Below the pieces are notes generated by a model, which was not told where the DNA came from, ran no database searches, and saw nothing but the letters and a program-made list of their open reading frames with translations. The translations under genes and the position numbers were made by a program. Source: Flavobacterium sp. TR2 (GTDB lineage Bacteria; Bacteroidota; Bacteroidia; Flavobacteriales; Flavobacteriaceae). Taken from it: a DNA stretch of 64,000 nucleotides. Shown here one piece after another: positions 34,267 through 41,507 of the stretch; position 1 is the stretch's first letter, and every line of letters starts with the position of its first letter. The stretch covers positions 4,650,001 to 4,714,000 of the forward strand of contig NZ_CP104307.1 in NCBI RefSeq assembly GCF_025252405.1, written 5' to 3'.

Positions 34267-35688
34267 CTAATCCTCCTTGCTTCCATCATCTGCCATTCTA
34301 ACTAGTTTCGGGGTAAATTTGGCAACCACATCTACTAAATCCTGTTGTGCTTCCATAACCTGATTGATATCTTTATACGCCATTGGGGCTTCGTCTAGGC
34401 CTGCTCCGATAAGCGTAACGCCATGATCGCTCAGGATCGCTTTCATCTCGGTTTGTGTAATGCTTTTTATGGCTTGGGTTCTGCTCATTTGTCTTCCTGC
34501 TCCATGCGAAGCGGAATTTATGGCGTTCTCCTCGCCTTTTCCTCTCACCAAAAATCCCGGTGCGGTCATACTTCCGGGAATGATTCCCATAACGCCTTTT
34601 CCGGCTGGAGTTGCTCCTTTTCTATGTACGATCACTTCTTCGCCGTTCCAGATTTCTTTCCAAGCAAAATTATGGTGGTTTTCGACTTTGGCTAAAATCG
34701 CCGCACCCAAAGCGCGTTCCATTTTGTTATGGATAATCTCGTGACAAGCAGAAGCGTAATCTCCAGCCAAATTCATCGCCAGCCAATATTCCTGACCCAA
34801 TTGCGAATTCATATCCAAGTAAGCTAAATTCTTAGCCACTTCTGGAAGTCTGCACTCGTCTTTGGCAATTTTAGTGTAATGTCCGGCAATGGTTGCGCCC
34901 ATTCCGCGTGAACCAGAATGCGTTAACAAAGCGACGTATTTTCCTTTTGGAATATTCAAAACCGCATCGTCTTGTGCAAATTCCATGATTCCGAATTCTA
35001 CAAAGTGATTTCCGCCGCCAGAAGAACCTAATTGCGACCAAGCTTTATCTTTCAAGTTCTTCACAAACGGATTCATATTGAAAGTCTCGTTCTCCAAAAC
35101 CGCGTGATCTGATCTGTACTGGCCGTGAAATCCGTGACCTGCTCCAAAAATGGAATTCGAGATTAATTCTTTTTTGAATTTGGCTTCGTTTTCAAAGTAA
35201 AAATCCTCTGGAATATCGTAAACCGACAACGCCATTCTACATCCAATATCCACCCCAACACCATATGGAATAATGGCATTTTTTGTAGCTAGAACTCCGC
35301 CAATCGGTAATCCGTAACCTTGATGCGCATCTGGCATTAAAGCTCCTGCAACCGTAATAGGCAACTTCATGGCCACTTCCATCTGTTTTCTGGCTCCATC
35401 TTCGATATGATCCAATCCGTAAGCAGAATACGCATTCGGGTTCTGATTTAAAGCAATGAAATCTTCTGGTTTTTCATTCGATTTTTCGATTAAAGCAACA
35501 GCCAGTTTGCTGAACACTTTATCGTCTATATAATTCTCAGGAGCTTCTAGAACATTTTTGTAATGAGCGATCATCTCGTCTCTTGTGAATCCGTTTCTTT
35601 TGCTGTTTATTTTTAAGGCAATCCCAATTATTTTTCCTTCTGGGAATCCTAATTCTAATATATCTGTACCGCTTATTTGTGTTTTCAT
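34267..35688 (-). CDS. rtcB: RtcB RNA ligase
   Basis: 473 residues from the ATG at 35688 (MKTQISGTDILELG). An open frame continues upstream to 36147, but those residues come from the tandem repeats and are not part of the protein. RtcB joins RNA 2',3'-cyclic phosphate or 3'-phosphate ends to 5'-OH ends using GTP and Mn2+. Metal and guanylylation residues are all present: GVDIGCRM (Asp 147, Cys 150), GGGNHF (His 228), THSGSRG (His 257), ENHHNFA (His 339/340) and NSASHGAGR (His 395). No rtcA or archease gene is adjacent. A 17-bp palindrome at 35750-35766, shared with the RNA array promoter, lies 62 bases upstream. Confidence 0.95.
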   Translation of the reverse strand: MKTQISGTDILELGFPEGKIIGIALKINSKRNGFTRDEMIAHYKNVLEAPENYIDDKVFSKLAVALIEKSNEKPEDFIALNQNPNAYSAYGLDHIEDGARKQMEVAMKLPITVAGALMPDAHQGYGLPIGGVLATKNAIIPYGVGVDIGCRMALSVYDIPEDFYFENEAKFKKELISNSIFGAGHGFHGQYRSDHAVLENETFNMNPFVKNLKDKAWSQLGSSGGGNHFVEFGIMEFAQDDAVLNIPKGKYVALLTHSGSRGMGATIAGHYTKIAKDECRLPEVAKNLAYLDMNSQLGQEYWLAMNLAGDYASACHEIIHNKMERALGAAILAKVENHHNFAWKEIWNGEEVIVHRKGATPAGKGVMGIIPGSMTAPGFLVRGKGEENAINSASHGAGRQMSRTQAIKSITQTEMKAILSDHGVTLIGAGLDEAPMAYKDINQVMEAQQDLVDVVAKFTPKLVRMADDGSKED

Positions 35689-35731
35689 TGTTTCTTTTTT
35701 TAAGGGACAAAGGTCCTGAGGTTCATAGGTG

Positions 35732-35766
35732 CAAAGGTTTTGCACTGCTGCGCAGTTATTTTGCGT
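35732..35766 (-). promoter_or_regulatory. Operator/promoter element of rtcB (copy C)
   Basis: Plus strand: CAAAGGTT (35732-35739), 10 bases, then GCGCAGTTATTTTGCGT (35750-35766), a 5-7-5 inverted repeat. On the minus strand this reads as palindrome followed by AACCTTTG, an off-consensus -7 box. The same layout occurs twice upstream of the RNA array at 39014-39049 and 39103-39138. Confidence 0.65.
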
Positions 35767-35879
35767 AGGTTTTTTTATTTCTCGCAAAATCGCTAAATTT
35801 TTTCTCTCGCAGATTGAGCAGATTAAGGAGATTTTTTTCATCATCTTAATCCTATCCCGACAGCTATGGGGAGTGGCAA

Positions 35880-36285
35880 AAAAACTTTGCGGAGACGCAC
35901 AGCAGTGCGCCTCTACAAAACCTTTGAACCTCTGAACCTTTGTACCTAATTTCCCAAACTTTGCGAAGACGCACAGCAGTGCGCCTCTACAAAAAACCTT
36001 TGAACCTTTGCCTCTCTGAACCTTTGTACCTAATTTACCAAACTTTGCGGAGACGCACAGCAGTGCGCCCCTACAAAAACCTTTGAACCTTTTTCCTCTC
36101 TGAACCTTTGTACCTAATTTACCAAACTTTGCGAAGACGCACAGCAATGCGCCTCTACAAAAACCTTTGAACCTTTGCCTCTCTGAACCTTTGTACCTAA
36201 TTTACCAAACTTTGCGGAGACGCACAGCAATGCGCCTCTACAAAAACCTTAGCATCTCAGAACCTTAGTACCTCAGCACCTTTTT
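35880..36285. repeat. 74-84 bp tandem repeat, five units, upstream of rtcB
   Basis: Units beginning at AAACTTTGCG recur at about 35882, 35956, 36040, 36124 and 36207 (offsets 74, 84, 84, 83). Each contains one palindrome of the GACGCACAGCAGTGCGCCTCTAC type followed by ACCTTTGAACC-type text. The array fills the gap between rtcB and the upstream RING-like gene; its translation gives the spurious upstream extension of rtcB. Confidence 0.9.
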
Positions 36286-36287
36286 TC

Positions 36288-38528
36288 TTAATCTATTAAC
36301 AACTGTGTAACAACCGCTGGATTCATTGCCCATTGCGCTGTATACACCTCATCGGCAATTTCATTTTCGGTGATTGTCAAACCTTGAGCTTCCGCTTTAA
36401 GCTGTAACAAACTACCAATATTCAATTTGCTGTTTAGTTTTGCCAACAACGCCTGAACACCTTTGAAATCCAATCCGCCTACAACCTGACCTCCGAAAGT
36501 CATCTCTAACCAAACGATTTCTCTTTTGGCTACATCCAACACTCCAAAAACCAAACCTTTGGCCACATTCTGCGTCACACGAACCTGATGATCTACACAC
36601 GACGGATCGTACGCGACACCTGTTTTCTCCGAAATTTTCATCGGATACTTGCTGTTCATCCAACCTACAACCAAATTTGGCGTAATACTTCCGTTGCTGT
36701 ACGCATTGCAGGTAAACGTTACAAACTTAGCTTTGGCTTTCGCCAATTCGTCGATGTTGATGTTGATATATTCGGCAGTTCCAATTTTATTCGGAATGCT
36801 TCGGATATCACCGCTATGCTGGCAACCTGTTGTGGTCAATCGGCTGAAAGAACAAATATCTGAACGATCTTCGTAGGCAATATGACAGCTTAAATCCATA
36901 TCCAAATGTTGTGCAGGAAGATCTTTACCCCATTGCATAAACAATCGCACTTCGTTTCCTTCAACTGGAAAACGGGTTCCCATTAAAGCAACTGGCAAAT
37001 CTTGAACTGTTTCGCTTCGATCTCCTATAGAAACCGGAATATTAAACAATTGCGGATCGATATAGATTGTTTTGCTGGTATTTGGAACTGCAGCAAATCG
37101 TTTTTTTATGGCCAAAAGACATAATTCTTCAATTTGGTTTTTCATTGCTTCCAACTGAAAATCTTCGTACAACTTCAATAAAGCGTTAGCTTCAATTCGT
37201 TTGTTTGTTCCGCCCAAAGGTTTCACGCTTCTCTGCATATTTTTATCAAAATAATTTTGAGCATACATATTTAAAGTAAACACCAATCGAGCCGGAACTT
37301 TATCGATGATTTCCTCAAAATGGGCAACAGTTTCGTCCGCACCAAACCAAAGCATATTCGAAAATAACGAACGTGCAAATAAGCCTGGACGCTGTTTTAA
37401 CAATGCAAATGTTTTATCGGCATCAAATTTTAATCTTGACGAATTCACTTTGCTTTGCCAAACGTCATACACTTGGTTGTAGAACACATCCATTAAAAAA
37501 TTCAATTTCTCGAATCCTTTTCTTTTGCTGTATTCTGCCAAACGAAGCGCTCGGATAAAACGAACCCACATTCCTCTTTTTGGATGCATGGATTCGCACA
37601 TCGCTTCAACTTCCATATCCATATTATTCAGCCAATTTGCTACCATCAAACATTCTTTTCGAGAATATTTCAGTTTCAAATCTTTCTGAGATGCAATTCT
37701 CGCCTGAACGCTTGTATCCAAAACATTATGAAAATGCTGTCCGTTTTTTGATGTTCTTTTGATAATTGTTTTTGGCTCAATAATTTGAAGCATACCTGTG
37801 TTTTTATACCACAAGTATCGCAAGATATCTGTTGGCGTTTTCAAAAACTGAGATGCTTGGTCTTCTTTACCATTTTCAATCAAAAGATCGATCACCAGCA
37901 TTAAAGTTTCCTTCATTGCCACTTCTGTTTTTGGCAAAGGCAAATAGTGCATCGCCATTTTTAAACTATCTACCTGAGTAGCGTCTAAAGCGGTTTTAGA
38001 TTGCAATAACGATATATAGAAATCATTTAAATCTTTTTCTGTCCATAATTCCAACATTTTCAATTTGCTTCCTTGTCCGATATTTTCCAGTTTTCCAAAT
38101 TCAAACGGAGTTCCGCAGAACGGACAACCATTGTATCTTTCTAGTGGAAAAGTATTATCTGGAATACTATGACCGCACTGTAATTTAGTTCCATTTTTAG
38201 TCTGAAAAATATTTCCAAAAAACGTGATGATATGATCTACAACAGATTCATTGGTTGGAATATTCCATTCTTTTACCAATGGCGTCCAATTTTTATCTGT
38301 TCCTAAAATTGCTCTCAAGACTTCTAAAACCTCGATTTTATAAGTCGGGCTCACATTGTTTAAAGCATGAAGCAAAGACTCAGAAAATGTAAATCCAAGT
38401 TTAGAAACATTGGCTAACAAAACTGAAGTTGTTCCTGATAAATTTTTAACGTCATTCGCAATCATTTCTGACGGAATGAAAATAGCATTTTGGCGTAAAC
38501 TGATTTTTAATAATTCTTTTGTTTTCAT
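36288..38528 (-). CDS. RING-like/TerD-like protein (MXAN_6230/SCO0854-type)
   Basis: 746 residues. A zinc-finger segment KLQCGHSIP ... GCPFCGTPFEFG places Cys118, His120, Cys135 and Cys138 in a treble-clef or RING-like arrangement. A long helical middle follows (about 150-480). The C-terminal about 200 residues resemble the TerD fold (HLDMDLSCHIAYEDRSD ... AEYININIDELAKAKAKFVTFTCNAYS ... VVGWMN). The overall plan fits the MXAN_6230/SCO0854 family of prokaryotic RING-containing proteins; the biochemical role is unknown. It lies upstream of rtcB on the same strand, and its leader is the five-module RNA array at 38551-38963, so a role in RNA damage or repair is inferred. Confidence 0.8.
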   Translation of the reverse strand: MKTKELLKISLRQNAIFIPSEMIANDVKNLSGTTSVLLANVSKLGFTFSESLLHALNNVSPTYKIEVLEVLRAILGTDKNWTPLVKEWNIPTNESVVDHIITFFGNIFQTKNGTKLQCGHSIPDNTFPLERYNGCPFCGTPFEFGKLENIGQGSKLKMLELWTEKDLNDFYISLLQSKTALDATQVDSLKMAMHYLPLPKTEVAMKETLMLVIDLLIENGKEDQASQFLKTPTDILRYLWYKNTGMLQIIEPKTIIKRTSKNGQHFHNVLDTSVQARIASQKDLKLKYSRKECLMVANWLNNMDMEVEAMCESMHPKRGMWVRFIRALRLAEYSKRKGFEKLNFLMDVFYNQVYDVWQSKVNSSRLKFDADKTFALLKQRPGLFARSLFSNMLWFGADETVAHFEEIIDKVPARLVFTLNMYAQNYFDKNMQRSVKPLGGTNKRIEANALLKLYEDFQLEAMKNQIEELCLLAIKKRFAAVPNTSKTIYIDPQLFNIPVSIGDRSETVQDLPVALMGTRFPVEGNEVRLFMQWGKDLPAQHLDMDLSCHIAYEDRSDICSFSRLTTTGCQHSGDIRSIPNKIGTAEYININIDELAKAKAKFVTFTCNAYSNGSITPNLVVGWMNSKYPMKISEKTGVAYDPSCVDHQVRVTQNVAKGLVFGVLDVAKREIVWLEMTFGGQVVGGLDFKGVQALLAKLNSKLNIGSLLQLKAEAQGLTITENEIADEVYTAQWAMNPAVVTQLLID

Positions 38529-38550
38529 TTTTTTTAATTTTTAAAATTTA

Positions 38551-38963
38551 GATAATGGTGTTTCTGAGTTCTACCTAAAAGATTTTGAAGTAAGAAACAC
38601 TTGACCTGAAATTTGACGATAATGGATTAACTAAGCTAAAATGGAGCGGGCTACCGCGAAAGAAGTAAGTTAATCTTGACCCTCGATTTTTATTAATGAT
38701 GATTTTAAAACTTGCCGGACTCGAACCGTAGTATCCAATTTCCTGAAGTAAGTTTTAATTGACCATTAATTGTAAAGCAGGTGGGATTCGAACCCACGAC
38801 CCGGACATTAAAAGTGTAAGAAGTAAATTTTGATTGACCTTTGATGGATAATTTCAAAACTACCTGCTCTACCACTGAGCTACTGCTTCCTATATAATGG
38901 AATAAAAAGGTAATGGTGTAAGTGTGTACGTGGAAAGTGTTTCGAAGTAACTCAAACTTGACC
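38551..38963 (-). ncRNA. Array of five covarying RNA modules (leader of the RING-like gene)
   Basis: On the minus strand, element X = GGTCAA-N7-TTACTTC occurs five times, exactly, at 38944-38963, 38820-38839, 38745-38764, 38662-38681 and 38587-38606. Element Y = N7'-[CA]AT[TC]A[TC]C occurs at 38909-38922, 38847-38860, 38698-38711, 38618-38631 and 38551-38564. In each X/Y pair N7 and N7' are complementary although their sequences differ: GTTTGAG/CTTACAC (6 of 7), TCAAAAT/GTTTTGA (7 with one G-U), TTAAAAC/GTTTTAA, GATTAAC/GTTAATC, GTGTTTC/GAAACAC. Four pairs enclose a 28-40 base loop with X first; in the second, Y precedes X inside a tRNA-like RNA. An extra 8-bp stem (38966-38973 with 38900-38907) surrounds the first module. 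The last module ends 22 bases before the RING-like ATG. Confidence 0.85.
38773..38889 (-). ncRNA. tRNA-like RNA with expanded anticodon region
   Basis: The minus strand has a 7-bp acceptor (GAAGCAG/CTGCTTT, first pair G-U), U8-A9, a normal D-arm (GCTCAGTGGTAGAGC) and a perfect T-arm (GTGGGTTCGAATCCCAC). In place of a 17-base anticodon arm there are about 63 bases that contain Y (GTTTTGA-AATTATC), a 7-base linker and X (GGTCAA-TCAAAAT-TTACTTC), so the module stem GTTTTGA/TCAAAAT replaces the anticodon stem. No anticodon can be assigned and CCA is not encoded. It may be a Y-RNA-like tRNA mimic or a tRNA with an intron-like insert. A second, weaker T-arm-like piece (CGGTTCGAGTCCG) sits in the loop of the next module at about 38717-38729. 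Confidence 0.75.
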
Positions 38964-39013
38964 TGTTTTATTCTTTATTTTATTTCTATGAACGTTTGTT
39001 TTTATTTTCTGAA

Positions 39014-39049
39014 CAAAGATTTCAAAACTAGCGCGCAGTTATTTTGCGC
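39014..39049 (-). promoter_or_regulatory. Operator/promoter element of the RNA array (copy A)
   Basis: Plus strand: CAAAGATT (39014-39021), 11 bases, then GCGCAGTTATTTTGCGC (39033-39049), a perfect 5-7-5 inverted repeat. On the minus strand the palindrome sits where a -33 element would be, and AATCTTTG is a near-consensus -7 box. Transcription would start about 45 bases before the first RNA module. Confidence 0.65.
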
Positions 39050-39102
39050 AGTAAAATTTTTGCTTCATTTTTTTAGAAATACTGTTTGTTTTATTTCTTG
39101 AG

Positions 39103-39138
39103 CAAAGATTTCGAAACTACTACGCAATTATTTTGCGC
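39103..39138 (-). promoter_or_regulatory. Operator/promoter element of the RNA array (copy B)
   Basis: Plus strand: CAAAGATT (39103-39110), 11 bases, then ACGCAATTATTTTGCGC (39122-39138). It is a direct repeat of copy A, 89 bases further upstream; about 40 of 46 bases match across the pair. Confidence 0.6.
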
Positions 39139-39235
39139 AGTAAAAAAAGAATTTTAAATTTGAGTAAAACATTTATTTACAAAAGTCACATAAGTCAAAG
39201 CGGGACTGAATATTTAAAGCTTTTTGATTATGCCT

Positions 39236-39313
39236 AAAAAGAGCCCCAGCGGGGTGACATATATTAATGAGATGCAAAAATTGTGGGTGTCGCTCCGCTG
39301 GAGCTTTTTTACT
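39236..39313. repeat. GAGCCCCAGCGGGGTGACA inverted repeat
   Basis: AAAGAGCCCCAGCGGGGTGACA is mirrored imperfectly by TGTCGCTCCGCTGGAGCTTTTTT across about 30 bases. It is a flavobacterial intergenic repeat type and could end transcription on the plus strand because of its T-run. The rest of 39139-39447 holds no supported feature. Confidence 0.7.
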
Positions 39314-39447
39314 ATCGTCTATAAATTTGCTATAAATATTTAGCTCTTCCAGAGCTATTTATGCGGCTTGAATATTAATCAATTATAATTAAGCTTTAAA
39401 ATATTACGCTTCTTTGAAGCTTTTCATAGATTTAAATAAAAAACAAA

Positions 39448-40062
39448 ATGATTCTAAAGAAAATATATTCTGATTTACTCTCCAATATTGGCTTTTCAGC
39501 AAATGAAATTCAGCAAAACTGGTTGGATTTAGAAAAGGCATATTCTAAAAAATCAAGACATTATCATAATCTCACGCATTTAGAAGAAATGATTGAGAGT
39601 TTTGAAACGTATCGTGGCAAACTTCAAAACCCAAACGAAATATTGTTTTCTATTTTCTATCACGATTTTGTGTATTCGGCTTCCAAAAAAGATAACGAAC
39701 TCAAAAGTGCCGAATATGCTTTATCGATTCTGCCCAAAAATATCAATCTTAATAAACAATTGGTCTTTGATGCGATCTGTGCCACGCAGCAACATCAGCA
39801 TAATTCTATTGAAGACATTAATTGGCTAATTGATTTTGATTTGAAAATTCTGGCTAAAGATTGGGACGATTATAAAATCTATTTTGAACAGATCAGAAAA
39901 GAATACCGCATCTATCCTGATTTTCTCTACAAACCTGGGCGCGCGAAAGCGCTGAAGCATTTTCTGGAGAATGAATTTATTTTTCAAACCGATGAATTTA
40001 GGAGTTTGTATGAAGAGAAAGCAAGACAAAATATCGAAAAGGAAATTTCATTATTAATGTAG
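39448..40062 (+). CDS. HD-superfamily metal-dependent phosphohydrolase
   Basis: 204 residues of the predicted metal-dependent HD phosphohydrolase group. The ligand His/Asp residues are visible in SRHYHNLTHLEEM, FSIFYHDFVYSASKKDNE and the later ATQQHQHN and INWLIDFDLKILA segments; a conserved YRIYPDFLYKPGRAKAL follows. The natural substrate of this group is not known. It is divergent from the RING-like gene across the RNA array and is followed by the WYL regulator, so it probably belongs to the same RNA-repair neighbourhood. Confidence 0.85.
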   Translation: MILKKIYSDLLSNIGFSANEIQQNWLDLEKAYSKKSRHYHNLTHLEEMIESFETYRGKLQNPNEILFSIFYHDFVYSASKKDNELKSAEYALSILPKNINLNKQLVFDAICATQQHQHNSIEDINWLIDFDLKILAKDWDDYKIYFEQIRKEYRIYPDFLYKPGRAKALKHFLENEFIFQTDEFRSLYEEKARQNIEKEISLLM

Positions 40063-40230
40063 AGACGCAATTCATTGCGTCTACACAACGAATATATCCA
40101 AAATGTGTTAGACGCACAGCCAATGATTTTCCACAACGAATATCCACAATGTTTAGACGCAATAAATATCCACAATGTTTAGACGCAATGAATATCCACA
40201 ATGTTTAGACGCAATGAATTGCGTCTCTAC
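40059..40230. repeat. 26-bp tandem repeats flanked by palindromes
   Basis: Three 26-base units starting TATCCACAATG at 40141, 40167 and 40193 lie between two palindromes, GTAGAGACGCAATTCATTGC at about 40059 and AGACGCAATGAATTGCGTCT at 40206-40225. It fills the gap between the HD and WYL genes and is related to the AGACGCAC palindrome family. Confidence 0.85.
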
Positions 40231-40248
40231 GTTTAAACAACACAACCA

Positions 40249-41286
40249 ATGTCACAAAACAAAAATGCCTTAATTCGGTACAAAACGATCGATAAATGCC
40301 TTCAGAATAAATACAGGCAATGGACGCTCGAAGATTTAATCGAAGAATGTTCTGAAGCCCTTTCTGAGTACGAAGGACGTCAGAACCCAATCAGCAAGCG
40401 AACCATACAGATGGATATTCAGCTGATGAGAAGCGAAAAATTGGGTTATAACGCTCCAATCGTGGTTTACGATAAAAAGTATTATAAATATGACGACGAA
40501 GATTTTTCGATAACCGATATTCCGCTGACGGAAACAGATATGAATGTTTTGACAGAAACCGTTTCAATGTTGAAGCAATTTAAAGATTTCTCTCTATTTA
40601 ATGATGTCTCAGATATTCTTCAGCGTTTGGAAGATAAAATTTACGCTGAGAAATCGCATACCAAACCAGTTATCTATCTGGACAAAAATGAGAAGCTAAA
40701 AGGACTGCATTATCTCGATGAAATCTATCAGGCCATAATCAAGAAAATGGTTCTCATCATTACTTATAAATCTTTTAAATCTGCTGAAGAAACAAAATTT
40801 CATTTTCATCCTTTTATTTTGAAGGAATTTAATAACCGCTGGTTTTTGATCGGAAAGAAAAAAGCGTCACAGCCGATTACTAATTTAGCTTTGGATAGAA
40901 TCATCTCGATTGACTACGATTTTAATCATCATTATTTGGATGAAGATTTTGATGCCGATGATTATTATAAAGATGTCATTGGCGTTACGGTTAATTCGGG
41001 ACTAAAAGCAAGACGAGTTGAATTATGGGTCGATGCCTCGAATGCGCCTTACGTGCTCACAAAACCGCTGCATATTTCGCAACGCATCATTAAGCAAAAT
41101 GAAGATGGAAGCATTATCGTGCATTTGTTTGTGATACCGAATTATGAAATGGAAAGGCTTTTTTTAGGTTTTGGAAGCTGTGTTGAAATTCTAAAGCCAG
41201 AAGGTCTGAGAAATCGTATGAAAAAGATACTTCAAGATGCTATTTTGCGCTATAATCGAGAAGAACCGACTGAAATTAATTCATAA
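40249..41286 (+). CDS. WYL-domain transcriptional regulator
   Basis: 345 residues. The N-terminal about 80 residues form a winged helix (IRYKTIDKCLQNKYRQWTLEDLIEECSEAL ... ISKRTIQMDIQLMRSE). The WYL domain lies at about 150-235 (MVLIITYKSF ... FHFHPFILKEFNNRWFLIGKKK ... ALDRIISI), and the WCX-like C-terminal part ends with MERLFLGFGSCVEILKPEGLRNRMKKIL. WYL proteins sense nucleic-acid or nucleotide ligands and often control RNA-repair and defence genes. It is the best candidate to bind the 17-bp palindromes at 35750, 39033 and 39122, but this is inference from proximity. Confidence 0.88.
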   Translation: MSQNKNALIRYKTIDKCLQNKYRQWTLEDLIEECSEALSEYEGRQNPISKRTIQMDIQLMRSEKLGYNAPIVVYDKKYYKYDDEDFSITDIPLTETDMNVLTETVSMLKQFKDFSLFNDVSDILQRLEDKIYAEKSHTKPVIYLDKNEKLKGLHYLDEIYQAIIKKMVLIITYKSFKSAEETKFHFHPFILKEFNNRWFLIGKKKASQPITNLALDRIISIDYDFNHHYLDEDFDADDYYKDVIGVTVNSGLKARRVELWVDASNAPYVLTKPLHISQRIIKQNEDGSIIVHLFVIPNYEMERLFLGFGSCVEILKPEGLRNRMKKILQDAILRYNREEPTEINS

Positions 41287-41457
41287 TTTTTTACAGAATA
41301 CAGAATTAAATGCGTTTTAAAAACAAAAAAAGGATTTTTACCGCATTAAAAATGTTAAAATCTAAAAAAAGAATAGTATATTACACTTAAAATAAACGAC
41401 CAAAACCCTCTAAATCAGGGATATTTTATAACTAACCAAAAAATTATTAAAAAATTA

Positions 41458-41489
41458 TATGCGTGCATAGTATTTTTTAATTATATTTG
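41458..41489 (+). promoter_or_regulatory. MarR-gene promoter with overlapping palindrome
   Basis: TATATTTG at 41482-41489 is a perfect -7 box. TATGC-GT-GCATA (41458-41469) lies at the -33 position, where a repressor would block the polymerase. The MarR start codon is 19 bases downstream of the -7 box. Confidence 0.6.
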
Positions 41490-41507
41490 AAATCGATATA
41501 GTTACCT

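Larger units (their letters stand above)
33375..34308. repeat. 463-bp tandem duplication that includes the 3' end of rtcB
   Basis: The segment from about 33384 to 33843 repeats at about 33847 to 34305 with a 462-463 base offset and few mismatches. Copy 2 is continuous with rtcB; copy 1 carries a detached copy of the last about 37 bases of rtcB (33805-33842, one mismatch in the overlap I compared). The 993-base gap between rtcB and tatD is made almost entirely of this duplication plus CTTAGCGCC-type fragments at about 33345-33420. Confidence 0.88.

Noticed and set aside
35689..36147. N-terminal extension of rtcB as a 626-aa ORF
   Set aside because: The extra about 150 residues are the translation of the 74-84 bp tandem repeats and the promoter palindrome; RtcB homologues start at MKTQISGTDI and the lengths agree (473 aa).
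38709..38740. A second complete tRNA around CGGTTCGAGTCCG
   Set aside because: Only a 3-bp T-stem and T-loop can be drawn; no D-arm or 7-bp acceptor with tRNA spacing. Kept only as a tRNA-like piece of array module B.
38551..38963. CRISPR array
   Set aside because: The repeat is only 13 fixed bases in two blocks around a variable 7-base centre, spacings are irregular (75-124) and the variable parts pair with a second element; there are no cas genes.
38551..38963. Integron attC cassette sites
   Set aside because: Paired 7-base boxes recall attC, but the invariant GGTCAA/TTACTTC flanks, lack of gene cassettes and lack of an integrase argue against it.
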